A stretch of 64,000 nt of DNA from Meconema thalassinum (GCA_946902985.2 OX336389.2:170200704-170264703), one strand, 5' to 3'; positions 35,201-47,879 are shown, counted from the first letter of the stretch. Translations and numbers: made by a program. Notes: generated by a model not told the origin, from the letters alone.

Positions 35201-35426
35201 ACAACCCAGTCCCCGAGATAAATTTAAGAGGTAAGTAAAGGTAAGTGTGAACCCCCGTATATTTTGGTGTGTTCCACAATAATTTCTTGTTAACTATTGT
35301 GCTCTAATCTCGATAGTATCTGTCAGTGCCATTTTCATTGATGTAGCTGTGCCGGTGCGATTGATTATTGGCAATCCGATTGAGGGGGCGGATATCTGAC
35401 AGCCTACTATCAGGATATCGGGTACA
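32254..35426 (+). mobile_element. Solo LTR (forward), 3173 bp
   Basis: Starts TGCCCCCG, ends CGGGTACA and is flanked by GTAC at 32250-32253 and 35427-35430. Relative to the 3.9-kb LTRs it lacks about 750 bp, joining ATGAAATATGA to CCTGAATTTG near 34274. It is clearly diverged from the composite LTRs. The TGACG cluster, U3 ORF, TATA-like motif (CTATAAATA near 34862) and twin GTAAGT (near 35234-35249) remain. Confidence 0.92.
32416..32745 (+). CDS. Hypothetical U3 ORF, 109 aa
   Basis: An ATG-started frame about 160 bp into the LTR encodes a small charged protein ending GYGRDGYAP. The same 109-codon frame is open in both LTRs of the full-length reverse copy (41274-41603, 51537-51866), but frameshifted in the three composite LTRs by an extra G (CAGGGAAACG). 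I recognise no domain. By eye this copy and the one at 41274 differ by about 8 silent and 13 replacement changes, which is only weak evidence for constraint. It could be an accessory protein or chance. Confidence 0.3.
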   Translation: MILFEKDLRFTTQSQETRYCAKEEATLLEERLEPMNDSLEGRRRLLKLRYLITFGMQICGNLFSVMALIWNFEEINFEFLKFENPSSVAKVKTASNDAATGYGRDGYAP

Positions 35427-35706
35427 GTACCTTTTTCAAGGCCACGGCCGCCTCCTTCCCTCTTCCTTGCCTATCCATCCTGACCATCCCTTACCTTCCC
35501 TCATGAGGCCCCTGTTCGCTTTGCAGGTGCGGCCGTCTGGGCGAGGAGCCAATCACACCTCACCAGTTGTATTCACTCCGATTAGATGTTCCCAGCTCTA
35601 GGACACTGCCCGTAGAGGCGGTAGTGGTGAGCTCCCTCGCTGAGTCCGTTGGTTCCACCAACCTGGAGGGTAAACGACTAAGAAAATAAAAGAAGAAAAG
35701 AAGAAT
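35427..35706 (+). mobile_element. Right part of target SINE after the forward solo LTR
   Basis: Starts GTACCTTTTTCAAGGCC and ends in the AAAATAAAAGAAGAAAAG tail. Apart from the LTR, the joined flanks match the unoccupied SINE at 7973-8480. Confidence 0.87.
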
Positions 35707-37099
35707 TACCGTATTTATTGTGGAGTGAAAATATGATTGTGCTATCAAATTGTATTATTTTACACGAATAGGATAAATATTAATGGTTTCCGACTCAGAG
35801 AATAGACAGCAGAAAGTCGGATGATTTTAATAAAGTAATTTAAAAAGAAATAAAATTTTGGTCTCTAAGGAGGCCTGAACCGAGGACCTATTCGTTACGA
35901 AGCTACGGCCTTACCCCTGCTACACTTTTCAAGTATATCGACCAGCTCACAGGTAGCTTATGTTACTGAATCCGAATGGAATTGTTGAAGGTCGAATGAT
36001 TTCAGTTCAATCTTCAAGACCGGCAGGAATGCATTCATCAGTGCCTGGCATGTTTTCAACTTACAGTTACGTATCTTAATGACTGATTTGTATTCTAATA
36101 ATGCCCATCAACAGCATATACCACCCTCAATTGACAACCGTCCACCATCTTTGATTGCATGGAGCTCGCCCTGCTGAGCCAAACAAACAGGCGGTACACA
36201 TGCGAGAAACGTTCCTCAAGCCTGTACCGAAACTGCGGCTACATCCAACCTTAACGTTACAGCCTGTACCGTTTCTTCTCTGAGGGTCAATGCTGGCGGT
36301 ACGAAGTTACAACCTCTACCATCTCTTGTAGCGTTACGCAAAATCCAACATTGATAACGCTCATTTCGTTGTTATTCGTACCGACAACATTATGATTATT
36401 ATTATTATTATTATTAGTGTTATTATTGTCTTAGGTGTGTGTGGAATCAGTGTGTTCACCACTGACATTGTGTTGGCTGTGGTAATTTGCGTATTTGTAA
36501 TTTTGGCTAGGTTTGGGAAGGAAATGATCGTGGCCTTCACTTAGGTACCATCCGGGCATTTGTCTGGCTTTGAAGTAGGGAACCACGCCATTCCACCTCC
36601 AGCATAGCTAGGTAGGAATCTAACCTATCTCTTCCAAACTATCCTCACGTGGCTTAGTCTAGTGGTTAGCGCCGATGACCTCGTATGTCCTCCCCTTTCA
36701 ACCCCAATAACTAACTAACTAACTGACTAGGCTTAGTGTACAGTTTCTAGCGCTGAGGCTAGAAATATCTTTGCAGGAAGAGATGGGGATCGAACCCCGA
36801 TCCTTTAAAACAGGAGTCACTTTGTACACTCATCTTATGGAACGTGGATTTGTGTAATTTTATTTCTGAAATATTTCCGGATTCCAAAAATCGTGAATGA
36901 CACACGTCCACTTCCAAACTGAGCTTACAAACTGCTTTGATTTCTTGATGTGCATTATTTTCTTTCTCTCAACTATCTTGGACATTTTGAGTTACGTAAC
37001 AGTCTTCAATATTATATCCAAATTGTATCGTACAAAAAATCTGACACACTTGAGTGATGAATTACAATAGGTGTAATATAAAATTATTTGTTTCGTTTA
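35707..37099. repeat. Body of repeat unit 4
   Basis: It is the most diverged of the five bodies, with a short (ATT)n tract at 36391-36427, GGTACC in the reverse core relic at 36544-36549 and a reverse B-box near 36789. The open frame seen near 5480 in unit 1 is broken here. Confidence 0.75.
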
Positions 37100-37589
37100 T
37101 TCCTTTTCTTTTTCTACCCTCCATTTAGGCTTTTCCCACGGTCTCAGCGAATGATCCCGCCTTTCCTGCCTCTACGGGCAGTGTCCTGGTTCTTGACATG
37201 CAATTATGGGATACAACTGGGGAGGGAGGCTGGACTAGTGCCTCGCCCAGGTGGCCTCACCTGCAAAGCGAATAGTGGGCAACATGAGGGACGGGAAAGG
37301 ATGGGAAGAATGGGAGGGTTAGACATGGAACGGGGAAGGAAGCGGCCGTGGCCTGACGTTAGATACCATCCCGACATTAGCCCGAAGACGAAGTGGGAAA
37401 CCGCGGAGAAACACTTCGGGGATGGCTGTGGTGGGAATCAAACAACCTCGAATCATTTGGACCACCCGAGGCTGAGTAGACCCCGTTCCAATCATACCGC
37501 TTTTCAAATTACGTAGAAAACCCAGGAATAGGACCTTGGGCCTCTGGGGCGGCAGCTAAGCATGCTGCCCACTACACAACGGAGATGAC
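37100..37589 (-). mobile_element. tRNA-derived SINE, reverse (unit 4)
   Basis: Counterpart of the other reverse SINEs, again with TAGATACCATCC at the target position. Confidence 0.82.
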
Positions 37590-37624
37590 CCAATATAAAA
37601 TTATAATTATAATTATTTATTGTG

Positions 37625-37856
37625 AAGTCGCCTCCATCGCGTAGCGGTCAGCATGGTTAGCTGCCGCCCTGGAGGTCCTGGGTTCGATTCTCGGCTCTGC
37701 CACAAAATATGAAAAGGGGTATAAGGACTAGAACGGGGTCTACTCAGCTTCGGGTGTTCCAAATGAGTAGAGGGGGTTCGATTCCCACCTCAGGCATCCT
37801 CGAAGAGGCTTTCCGTTGTTTACCACTTCGTCTTCGGGCAAATGCCGGGATGGTAC
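37625..37856 (+). mobile_element. Left part of target SINE, cut by the full-length reverse element
   Basis: tRNA head (AAGTCGCCTCCATCGCGTAG), two B-box-like motifs and the core up to GATGGTAC. It continues at 52029. Confidence 0.87.
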
Positions 37857-40232
37857 TGTACCCGATAACCCGGATAGTAGGCTGTCAGATATCCGCCCCC
37901 TCAATCGGATTGCCAATAATCAAACGCGCCGGCATAGCTACATCAATGAAAATGGCACTGACAGATACTATCGAGATTAGAGCACAATAGTTAACAAGAA
38001 ATTATTGCGGAACACACCAAAATATACGGGGGTTCATACTTACCTTTACTTACCTCTTAAATTTATCTCGGGGACTGGGTTGTCAACTGGATCACTTAAA
38101 GTATGCCCACACAATAACCTCCACCATGATATTTAAAATGAACCATAACGAAGACGAGAAACTTTAAACTGCACAATAATTTATTTCACAAAAAGAATGA
38201 ATTTAACAAAATAAAACATCAAAATCCACGTGGCAATCAGAAGTCATCGACCACATAACCATGTCCTCCTGTCGGACTTGTATACTCTACATACAATGTT
38301 TCAGCTTTCTCAAGCTCAAAATAACGTAAAAATAATAATGCACTTGGAATGGAAACGGGATTTGGGACGAGACACATATAGCAATTGTTTTGCGTGTTTA
38401 TACACTTCACATTTTATTTATAGCCACAAGGCTATTATGGAAACGTCCTTGGCCTCTGTCATACAGTTGTCCGGGCCAGCTGCAATGCACCTGCATCGTC
38501 AAAGTGGACTCACCTGTCTGGTCCGCGTTAGCATATGCTTGTTACATCAGAGCTTAGCTCTCCCTTTCAAAACACGTTAATGGCCACATCTCAACTGAAA
38601 TATTATCACGCAAATCTTTTAAATGCTCCATTCAAACACCGGTGGAATACTCTAACAATCCCAAATCATGTTTAATTGTTCAAGCCACTTGCTTAATTAG
38701 CGTTGTTTAGAGTATAAAAACAAAACTCCAAATGTTTATAACAAAAGTTCATTAATTATTTATAACAATTATAATTGTTTATAACAATGTCAAATGACAA
38801 TTGAAAAATATATATTCGCCACTCTCAATCCCTTTCATTTCAAATTATTATCAAAGATATTTACAAAATTATTTACAATATTAAATATTGTTTATATTAT
38901 TTATACAAGAAATACATTAAACCACACGTTTATCCGGTTGATAATTACTTAAATCGTGGTAATATAATCGACCAATGAAGGTTAGTTACATTTTAAAGTT
39001 CATATTCAGGTTTAATAAGGTTTTAATAATTATTATTATTAGTGATGGTAACCTCCATTCAAAATCGTTATCTCAAATTATTTAACACTCTTGTTAATTT
39101 TAACAGTATCTTCATATGAATAACTTTCAAAGAACCAGGACAATACATTCAGCGGAAAAATACTTCGCTTCAAAATGCACAAAATTGCATAAAATAGGCC
39201 CAGAATTCCTCATATATTTCAACATATATGGCATAAAAACCTTTCACAGTACATACAAAAATCCTCCACTTACAACTTCTTCAACATCAATAATTTTTGT
39301 GGGAATCTGCTTCACTTATTCAAAGGCATTATTCATCAGCGACTTTCACATGTCCACTGAACTAACGATTATACATCCATTGTTCCTCTTTAAAAATTCT
39401 TATATTCATCAATTGTAATAATGACTGTTATTATTTAACCTTCGTGGGTTTCATTCATGAATCGATATGAAGTAAAAATTTGCCAATCACAAATAAATTT
39501 AATAGCAAATACGATTAGACACTCCTCCCTGGTCTATCAAAATTGAGATTAATAACTTCAAAGTAACGCAGTATAAAAATACTATCTTCAATCAAAGTTC
39601 ATCTAAACTGCATACATAGTCGAATAGAATACAATTAGACTGTGGAATGCAAACATTATTGTTCCAATCTATAAATGAGAAAAACTCCTATCAAATGTTC
39701 ATTACTTTAGTGTATTCAATAATTCGTAGTCAAAGTTCCTATTTCATAAAATTGTCTGTAATGCAACGGTAATTAGAACTGACGATAAATGTCTATGTTG
39801 CAATCATGTTCATAAAACGACTAGTATTTCCAAGATCGTCGACAAAGATAAAGATTTTAACGCTCTAAAATCTTTTAATTATTCTTCTTTCTTGAGGATG
39901 ACAGAAAATTGGTCAAAGTAATTTACTGAATAGAATTACTTTAATAAAGTGACACGCTGTCTGAATTCAAATCTTCCATAGAAAATCATTAACTTTACAG
40001 TCAAATCGTGACTTCAAAAATATGCAAATTACTGAAAGAATCTAATATATCAGTCTCAACTGATCCAAAATTATTTAAGTATGCCAATGACATAACCATG
40101 TCTTAATAAATCGTCGAAAAAGGCAGCAATCATCGAAGTGTACTGAGTACAGAAATATTAATCAAGAAAATGGGGCAAAATATAGGACACAAAAATATGG
40201 GAAAAATGGTTGCTCAGATATCGCTACAAGAC

Positions 40233-40619
40233 TCAAATAATACAAGAAACGTTCACGACTACCTTATCTGTTGATTGAAGTTCTAGAGGAAAGTTTTCAA
40301 AGAAAACTGCTGTTGGTTCCATTTCACCAGCGTAAAGATGTGCTCCGACCTCGAACCTGGAATCAGCGTCCTCGGAGAATCGAACTGCTTCCTTCTCCGG
40401 AAATTGCACTGCTCCATGTATACGAAAGACATCCTTCTGGCAAAATTCTTCTTTGTGAGCCGGGTCCACCCTGGCCTCTCTTGAAAATTCCCTGAAGTTC
40501 TGGTCGTAATTCGCCATGAAGTTTATTGCAGTTATTTCCGCAGAAATATTCATAATGGTGGAGTATGAAAATATTTCCACTGTCATTTGATATAATTCAG
40601 CGATGGATTCACGATGCAT
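40233..40619 (-). CDS. Hypothetical U3 ORF, 128 aa (3' LTR copy)
   Basis: An ATG-started frame in the central U3. It is open in both LTRs of this element (also 50496-50882), but broken by indels in the composite LTRs, where a 96-codon version remains (11897-12187, 19078-19368, 26256-26546). A frameshifted relative is at 33411-33746. The product is acidic with no domain I know. The opposite strand is also open in places, so the frame may be incidental. Confidence 0.28.
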   Translation of the reverse strand: MHRESIAELYQMTVEIFSYSTIMNISAEITAINFMANYDQNFREFSREARVDPAHKEEFCQKDVFRIHGAVQFPEKEAVRFSEDADSRFEVGAHLYAGEMEPTAVFFENFPLELQSTDKVVVNVSCII

Positions 40620-41273
40620 GAGTGTAGTTGGATGTTCACTACATGCTCGCTTTTGTAGAAAGACGATTAACGAAGTTCCATGCTGCTATTTCACTCCATC
40701 GATATATGTCCCAATTGCATTAAAGCCTTAGCCTTCCATCTCAACTTCTGTTATAATCATTGAAAGCACTGCAAGATTATAATGTTCCATAGTGGAATGT
40801 ATCGTTGTATTACCAAACGTATTCTCCAATATCACTGTTGTAATCCACGTGTCAGCCGTAGTGTATAATGTGGAAATTTTAAAAGTGTTTCTCATGTGGC
40901 GAGAAAATCACTTTTGTTGGCAGCCTTAAAGTGCCAATATCTTTTGAAGTATAACTGTGAAATTGTTCAAATCTTCTACACACCTCAATGTTGTACTGCC
41001 CAATTGAATTATAATAAAGGCTGAAGTTAACTCTTTATATCTTATCAGGTGGAAACGTTAATGTGAGCGTTTCAACTTCACCTAGTTTCGAGCAGCGTAA
41101 AATGGAACTGCTCCGTGTTCGTTCGATGCGCCGGGCTTTTACCATGCCCGCTAAAGACGACTTACTTCACTGAATCACTTGAAAACGACTATAAATCACC
41201 AGAAATATATATGCGATCTGACATATGAGATCTGAGAGCTCCTCTCTGCTGTGCACGACCTTTTATTAACTTC

Positions 41274-41603
41274 TTAAGGGGCGTATCCATCCCTTCCATA
41301 GCCTGTTGCTCCGTCATCGCTGAAAGTTCTAACTTTGGCTATACTTGACGGATTTTCAAATTTCAAAAACTCAAAATTAATTTCTTCAAAATTCCAAATC
41401 AATGCCATAACTGAAAATAGATTTCCACAATTCTGCATTCCAAAAGTAATTAAATATGATAGTTTCAGTAATCTCCGTCTTCTTTCCAAACTATCGTTCA
41501 TTGGTTCGAGCCTTTCCTCCAATAGCGTAACTTCTTCCTTAGCACAAGACCTTGTTTCCTGCGACTGCGTCGTAAATCTCAGATCTTTCTCGAACAAAAT
41601 CAT
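41274..41603 (-). CDS. Hypothetical U3 ORF, 109 aa (3' LTR copy)
   Basis: Same frame as 32416-32745, about 160 bp inside the U3 end of the LTR and just after the TGACG cluster. If expressed from the 3' LTR it would sit downstream of pol, the layout of retroviral U3 accessory genes; that comparison is inference. No known domain, signal peptide or clear membrane segment is visible. Confidence 0.3.
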   Translation of the reverse strand: MILFEKDLRFTTQSQETRSCAKEEVTLLEERLEPMNDSLERRRRLLKLSYLITFGMQNCGNLFSVMALIWNFEEINFEFLKFENPSSIAKVRTFSDDGATGYGRDGYAP

Positions 41604-41765
41604 GACGTCACCAAGAATCTCAGCTCAACCAGCCTGCTTGCCTCAAGTCTGCGTCATCCGTGCCTACGTCATGAGTATCCACGTCACAACTATGACATCC
41701 ATAAATTTACTCATATTTTCCAATACAGCCACCGTGGTCTCAATATAATTCAATTTACGGGGGCA

Positions 41766-41780
41766 TTCTCCCTTCACCAC
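41766..41780 (-). other. Polypurine tract of the full-length element
   Basis: The minus strand reads GTGGTGAAGGGAGAA immediately before the LTR TG. Confidence 0.75.
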
Positions 41781-41859
41781 GTTTTAAAAACCAGTTGCAA
41801 ATTGTTTTTAAACTCTGTGTTATAAGTATCAGAATTCACTTGAACACGAAATTGAATTA

Positions 41860-44800
41860 TTATTGGCCTACTCTTGGATAATATCTCTTCAAGTTTCCAG
41901 CATTGAACTTGCCATAAACGACATTATTCTCATCATCGTAGAGTTCATAACAGTTGTTTCCATAAGCGTTCGTAATTCTGAACGGACCCATGAACACTAA
42001 TCCAAATTTGGGGTAGATTTTCTTACTTACATCAGCCTTGACAGGTCTGCGTAGTAATACCAGATTTCCAATTTCTAAAGGAGCCCCAAAGCGTTTTCCA
42101 GCTACTCTTTTCAATCGTTTTTCTGCTGCTTTCTGGAGTTGTTCCTTCGCTCTGTCTATTCTCAGCTGCCTTCCTAGGTCGGGATCTCTAGGAACGTGGT
42201 TAAAAAGATTATCCCACGGCCTTTCTGGGTTTCTTTCTAGATGAAGTCTCATTGGCACCTCTCCTGTGCTCTCCTGCACTGTAGAATTCAGACATTCCTC
42301 AATAAGGGGTACAAATCTCACCCAACCAGGGTGATCATTTGGACAGAAAATTCGACAAAATTTCGAAAATTCAGCTATATATCTTTCTGAAGAATTCGAT
42401 TCTGGATAGCGCACGCTTGAAAATATGTGCTTAATACCAAGCCTCTCCATATCTGCAGCAAATTCTAGGGATGTAAACTGAGCTCCATGATCTGATAGTA
42501 GATATTCTGGTTTACCAGCTTTTGGAAATACAGCATGTTCCAGTCTGCTTACACCGTTCCTCGTGTTAGTTTTTTGCATGGGACTCATTGTTACAAATTT
42601 TGAGAAGACATCCACGGTAACCAACAGGAATTGATTACACTGATATCCCTTCGGACAAGGACCAAATATGTCCGTCGCCATGAGTTCGTTTGGTTTAGAA
42701 GGAATCATAGCCTTAGGTTTTCCTTTTAATAGAGCGGAAGCATACTTTGCTCTTTGACATTTATCACATGAACGAATGACTTTAGCAATGCTGGAACGCA
42801 TGTTAGTCCAAATAAACCTCTCTTTAAGAGTATCAAGAGTTTTATCTAAACCCGCATGTCCAGTTGCGTGATGAGCTACCCACACTAAATTGACAACAAG
42901 CTTAGGTGGCACGACTATTCGAAGCTTTGTATGCGCAGAGTCAGCATACTTGCATACAATGTCTCCACTCAAGACAAAGTGTCATGATTCTCTCTGTGTA
43001 GCTGCATAGTCAACATCAGTATTGTCCATGTAACCCTTAAGGAACCTGTACATTTTCCTGATTGGAGCGTGTCTCTTCTGTGACACACCGATTCGGGCTA
43101 ACCTCCTAACGGTTTCTTGGTCTTCTTGCTCCAATTGTACATGGGGTATCTGCACATTTTTAATAGGGTTACGTGATAAAGCATCAGCCAGTAAGTTATC
43201 TTTCCCAGGCTGATGGATGATAGTGGCGTTAAACTGTTGGGTGAACAAAGCCCAACGTGTCAATCTGTCACTAGACATGTCAGTTTGCAGCATAAACTGA
43301 AGTGCTTTGTGATCTGTAATAATGATAACCTTGTGTCCCAGCAACATTTTTTTTTACGCTTGCAAACTGTTACAAAAGCTAACGCTTCTAGTTCTGTCGT
43401 AAAGTAGTTTTCCTCGTGTTTCTTTAACTTCCGACTCGTGAACGCAATGTAGTGCTTGTTGCCTGCCTCGTATTTTTGGTATAAGACTGCACTAATGCCT
43501 ATTCTTGATGCATCAGACTCTATATAGAACACCTTCTCAAAGTCTGGGTACTCTAGTTTAACGTTGTTTCTGAGCATCTCCTTTGCTTTCTCAAAAGCCT
43601 CGTCTGCTGCGGTACTCCATTTCCATCTATTATTTTTCTTGAGTAAGTCATACAGAGGAGCCATAATTTCAGAATATCTCGGACAGTGACTGCTAATGAA
43701 TTGGCATGCGCCTACAAATTCTCTGACTTGTTTCACCTTAGTTGGTTTTGGGAATCTTGTGATCGCATCTACTTTCTGCATGTTTGGATGATATCCATCC
43801 TTATCAATGGTATGCCCCAAGTAGTTGATTTCCTTTTTCAAGAATTGACATTTTCCTTTACTTCGTCAGTGAGCTTGCTATCAAGTGCTCGAATAAGTGC
43901 TGGTCCACTGTTGACCATTCCAAAAGGCATTCTCACAAAGACCCATGACGTCTGGACAAATAAGAATCCAGTGTACTGCATACTTTCTTCCTCCAGTTGA
44001 ACTTGGTAAAACGAAGATGTCAAGTCAAGAACACTGAAACATGCTCTCCCTTTGAATTTTCTAAGCAGATCTCGAATCTTCGGTGGTCGGTCATTTTCTG
44101 GAAGAATCTTCAAGTTGATGGTCCGAGCATCGAGACAAAGACGTATCTGACCATTACTTTTCTTAACTACAGTGATGGGGTTTATGTAAGACGACGCCTG
44201 TTTTTTAATAATCCCGTCTACCTCCATTTTTCTGATCAACCCTCGTACTTCTTGATAGTATTTCTCAGGTACGGGGTATATTCTCTTCTGGTAAGGGGTT
44301 TCATCGGTCAGCCTTATCTTATACTTGTAGTCTTTAATCAATCCAGGCTTTTCATCAAAAATATCTTGAAATTCCTTTATCAAATCCTCAAATTCCCCCT
44401 GAATTTCTTCAAATCCTTCAGTTTTTCTACTGGGTTTTTCTGTTAAATTCTCTACTTCATTAACAATGGTATTTAAAATTTCTTCCCTAAGGTCTATCTC
44501 CAGACTGTTTTTCACGTCCTGTTCTTCTATCTCTTCTGTGATCATGTACCCATCATTAAAGCTAATACTCCTATTCTTCATGTCAATAATAGCTCCAACT
44601 TTCGATATAAAATCGATTCCTAGCACAATATCGAAATGGATCTTGCTCACCACAATGAAGATCTGTTCATAATTCCTTCCATTAATTTCAAAGTTCAACA
44701 GCACTTGGATCTTGCATTTCACTGCCTTGTCTTGGAAAATTCCTCTCACTTTGACGGTCGAAACTGGTAAAACTGTCATGTTTTCTCCTTTTAACAGACT

Positions 44801-45042
44801 TTGATAGCATTCATCAGAAATGATAGAAATAATTGCGCCAGTATCCATAAGAGCTTTGTACTGTTGGCCATCTATCAGTACAGAAATAATAGGTAATGCA
44901 CATGGTCTTTCCTCTTTGACGATTCCCCTCTCTTCTAATAAATCCTCGTCAGTTACTTCATAAATTTCATTAATGGTAATCAGGTGTGGTGTGGCAATGT
45001 ATTCATAGTTTCTCACTGTCGTTGAGAAATCGGCGTTTTTTT
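41860..45042 (-). pseudogene. pol: pol: protease, RT, RNase H, integrase (inactivated)
   Basis: Protease has MDTGA about 58 residues after the frame's GTG at 45016. RT motifs A (SVLDLTSSFYQ) and B (MPFGMVNSG) are present, but the region holding the YxDD active site is deleted near 43855, putting the next part (EINYLGHTIDKDG) in another frame. RNase H starts SDASRIGISAVLY and continues after a frameshift in a nine-T run (43347-43355) with ITDHKALQF. An in-frame TGA lies at 42982-42984. Integrase then reads H-x4-H/CDKC zinc ligands, MATDIFGP, SDHGAQF, the Glu in SSERYI, and a GPY/F-like MGPFRI. The integrase core looks intact while RT does not. Confidence 0.92.
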
Positions 45043-47367
45043 TGTGTTACCAATCTCGAAGTTCTGCTGGCTTGTAGAAGGACCAGGATCGATCACTACA
45101 TCCTGTCTTTTCTTTTGGTTTTCAGCTTCCTCCTCTCGCAATTCCTTTAGATACTGCTGACTTTCTTTCTCTCTTTCCTGATATTTGTCGGGTGTCATAA
45201 CCTGACCTTGAGAATTCTGATTTCGATTCTGGTAATTTCTATTATAGTTCCTATTGTAGCCCTGGTTATTGTAGTATCTACCTCTTCCATTATTATAATT
45301 GCCTCTATTGTTCCAGCCTCTTATTTGCTGATATGGACGGTAACCTTGCGATCTGTTGCGAAAAGAATTATTCCTATGAGGACCTACATTTTCAGTTTTT
45401 CCTTCGTCAGCGGGCTTATCAGTTTGCTGGACTTGATCCAAATAGACCGTATTGATGTCTTTGAATTCATGCCTCTGACCTTTCTGAACCACATTTGGCA
45501 TTGGACTCGTGTAGTCAAGCCTTCTCAACAATTCGTCCATGCTGGTCAAATCTCTGATATTTGACGATATAATCAGTCTTCTTACTTCCACAGGCAGCAT
45601 ACGCGAAATAGCATCGATCAACTGCTCTGTTGACAATGGGGGTTGCAAAAATCTCAAGCGTGATAGTTGGCTCGTGAAGAAATCAGCGTACCGTGTTGGA
45701 AGAGTACCTGAATACTTCCTTGAGTATACCTCAGCTCTTAATGAATTCTGAGCTTCTATGGACCAGAATCGTTTGATCAGTGCCTCTGCGAATTCGTCAA
45801 AATTACTGAAGGTGTAGCGAAATGCTCTGAACCTTTCAAGGGGTCCTCCAGCTAAAAATCTCTCTACTATCCTCATCTCTCTTTCTCTGGGAATGTGAGC
45901 TTCGATAAAATAATCTTTAAGGTTCCTGATATATTCTATCGGTGTCAGACTATCAGTATTGCTAAATTTTTGAGGTTTGTCTTCAAAATTCCGGATGACT
46001 GTCACATTTCTCGGATATGAATCCAAATAATTCCTCCCACTATCACGATACTTCCATTCGGGTTCAATATTCCGATCCTCTTCTTCTTCCCTGAATCTGG
46101 ATATACGTTCCTCAGGACTAATATCTCTCTCTTCTGTAGTAAGGTGACCTCTTCTCACGTAATTTCTCTCCTCTTCACCAGTCAATCCTTCGGTATCCTT
46201 GTCTGTGATTTCCGTGATGACTTTCCTAATCAACTCTTCCTTATAGGTTTCCATCATGCTAGCTTCTCCTAGTTTCAAATTCTGCAGATTGCTCGTGGTT
46301 TCATTAACATCAGAGACAACCTTATGAATTTGTTCCTTTAATGTTTGCACGTCCTGACCTATCTGTGTTCTATCCTCTACCTGCTTTTCGGATAGCGAAT
46401 CCATCCTGATACTCAAATCCTTCCTAATATGAACTACTTCATTGTTAATGTCTACTTGTGTACTGGCAAGTTTTCGTTCAATTCGCTCCTGAATTTGATT
46501 TACATGTTCCCCACTTGACCTGTTCCATTCATCTTTCCATACCGTTACATTTGCAGTTAACATTTCCGCAATATCTACTTCGATGTCTTCCTTAAGTAAC
46601 CGATTATGATCTAATACTTGGGTTCTCATGACCTCTACATCATATTTTAGACCTGCTAAAGAAGCTGTTGTCCTAACAGACTCGTCAACTAATCGAGTTG
46701 TCAAAGCACTAATGTTACGAGTACAAAGTGTTTTTTAAGTTTCAATTTCCTCCCTAACTTTGTTAACATCAGTCTGAACTTTAGCAATGTCTACAAAATC
46801 TGTATTTACTTCTACTTGTATTTTATTGATGTCGCTTTGCATCTCATTTATATCTGTATGAATGTTGTTAATGTCTACCTGAACGTTTGATACATCGGTT
46901 CCAACATTTTTAATTTCTCTTTGAACCTCTTCTACTTTATCCTGTACAGTAGCAACATCATTCCTAACAACAATTACTTCAGCTCTAGCACATGAAATAT
47001 CACCCCGGACATTAGCAACATCAAGATTCAACATAGTAAGGTCTTTCTGTACCTTAGAAACATCATTTTTAACATCAGACACATCTTTATGCACATTGGA
47101 TAAATCTTTATGGACATTGGACACGTCTGTGCGCATGTCTGTTACAGCATTCTCGATTCCCTGGGTATTGATCTGTAAACGCGACACATTATTTTCTAGG
47201 TTTGCAGAACTGGTCTGAATAACTTTCAAACTTTCATTCATGCTATCTTTCAAATTACTAGCATTCTCCTCCATTCGACTAGTATTCCTAGCTTCCATCT
47301 CCTTCATACTATCATTAATGCTAGCTTTCATCTCCTCCAACATCATTCTCAGACTCTCATCTGCCAT
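45013..47367 (-). pseudogene. gag: gag of the full-length element, one premature stop
   Basis: The 784-codon frame encodes the same Gag as 22470-24830: heptad coiled coil, capsid-like domain and a basic Asn/Arg/Gly-rich tail with no zinc knuckle. A TAA at 46735-46737 replaces the Ser codon seen in the composite copies, just after the coiled coil. The N-terminal part differs: residues before the ladder are shorter and the ladder has about two extra heptads (SNVHKDL, SNVHKDV). The frame ends TGA at 45013-45015, four bases into the pol frame. Confidence 0.9.
45037..45043 (-). promoter_or_regulatory. Predicted -1 ribosomal frameshift heptamer between gag and pol
   Basis: On the minus strand gag reads ACA AAA AAA ACG, so A-AAA-AAA is in phase. 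A -1 slip gives a frame open into protease, and gag stops about 20 bases later at TGA (45013-45015). This matches how many gypsy elements make Gag-Pol. The composite copies lost this site together with pol. Confidence 0.6.
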
Positions 47368-47879
47368 TTCAATAATATTTCAATAATAAACTGCTTTAGG
47401 GACATACATCAAACAGAGCAAAATAACAACATCTGAGCAACATTTTTCACCATATATAAATTTGAGCAATTTTCTGTCTTAAATCTAACTTATAATTAGC
47501 TTATGATTAACCTTCGTAGACACTTCATGTTGAAATAAACTCAAGCACATGTTCAAATTTCCTTGGTTCATTTAAAAATATCCTAACACAAATAATTTAC
47601 ATTTATAATCCAAATAGTTAATTTTATCTTTAATATGACTAAACACGTCATAAGCCGGTCAAATAAAATAAGATTCCAGATCATAGGCGATTTTTCTAAG
47701 TTTCCAGCCTATTTAACCTCTCTCAAGTTGTATAAGATCTGATCTTTTCTGAGTGTAATTTTCCTAATACAACACAACATTTAATTCCTATATAATCACA
47801 CTCTCAAGTTCTACAATTGGTTAAGACATCTAACAAAGAATCAACCTCTTTATTTGAGTCTTCTCAATCCCTTTGACAT

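Larger units (their letters stand above)
37857..41765 (-). repeat. 3' LTR of the full-length reverse element
   Basis: On the plus strand it starts TGTACCCG and ends CGGGGGCA, followed by the reversed polypurine tract. It differs from the right LTR by a handful of bases (for example CATAGCTACATC versus CACAGCTACATC). Confidence 0.92.

Noticed and set aside
43997..44446. 149-codon plus-strand open frame
   Set aside because: It is the antisense of the protease and RT coding region.
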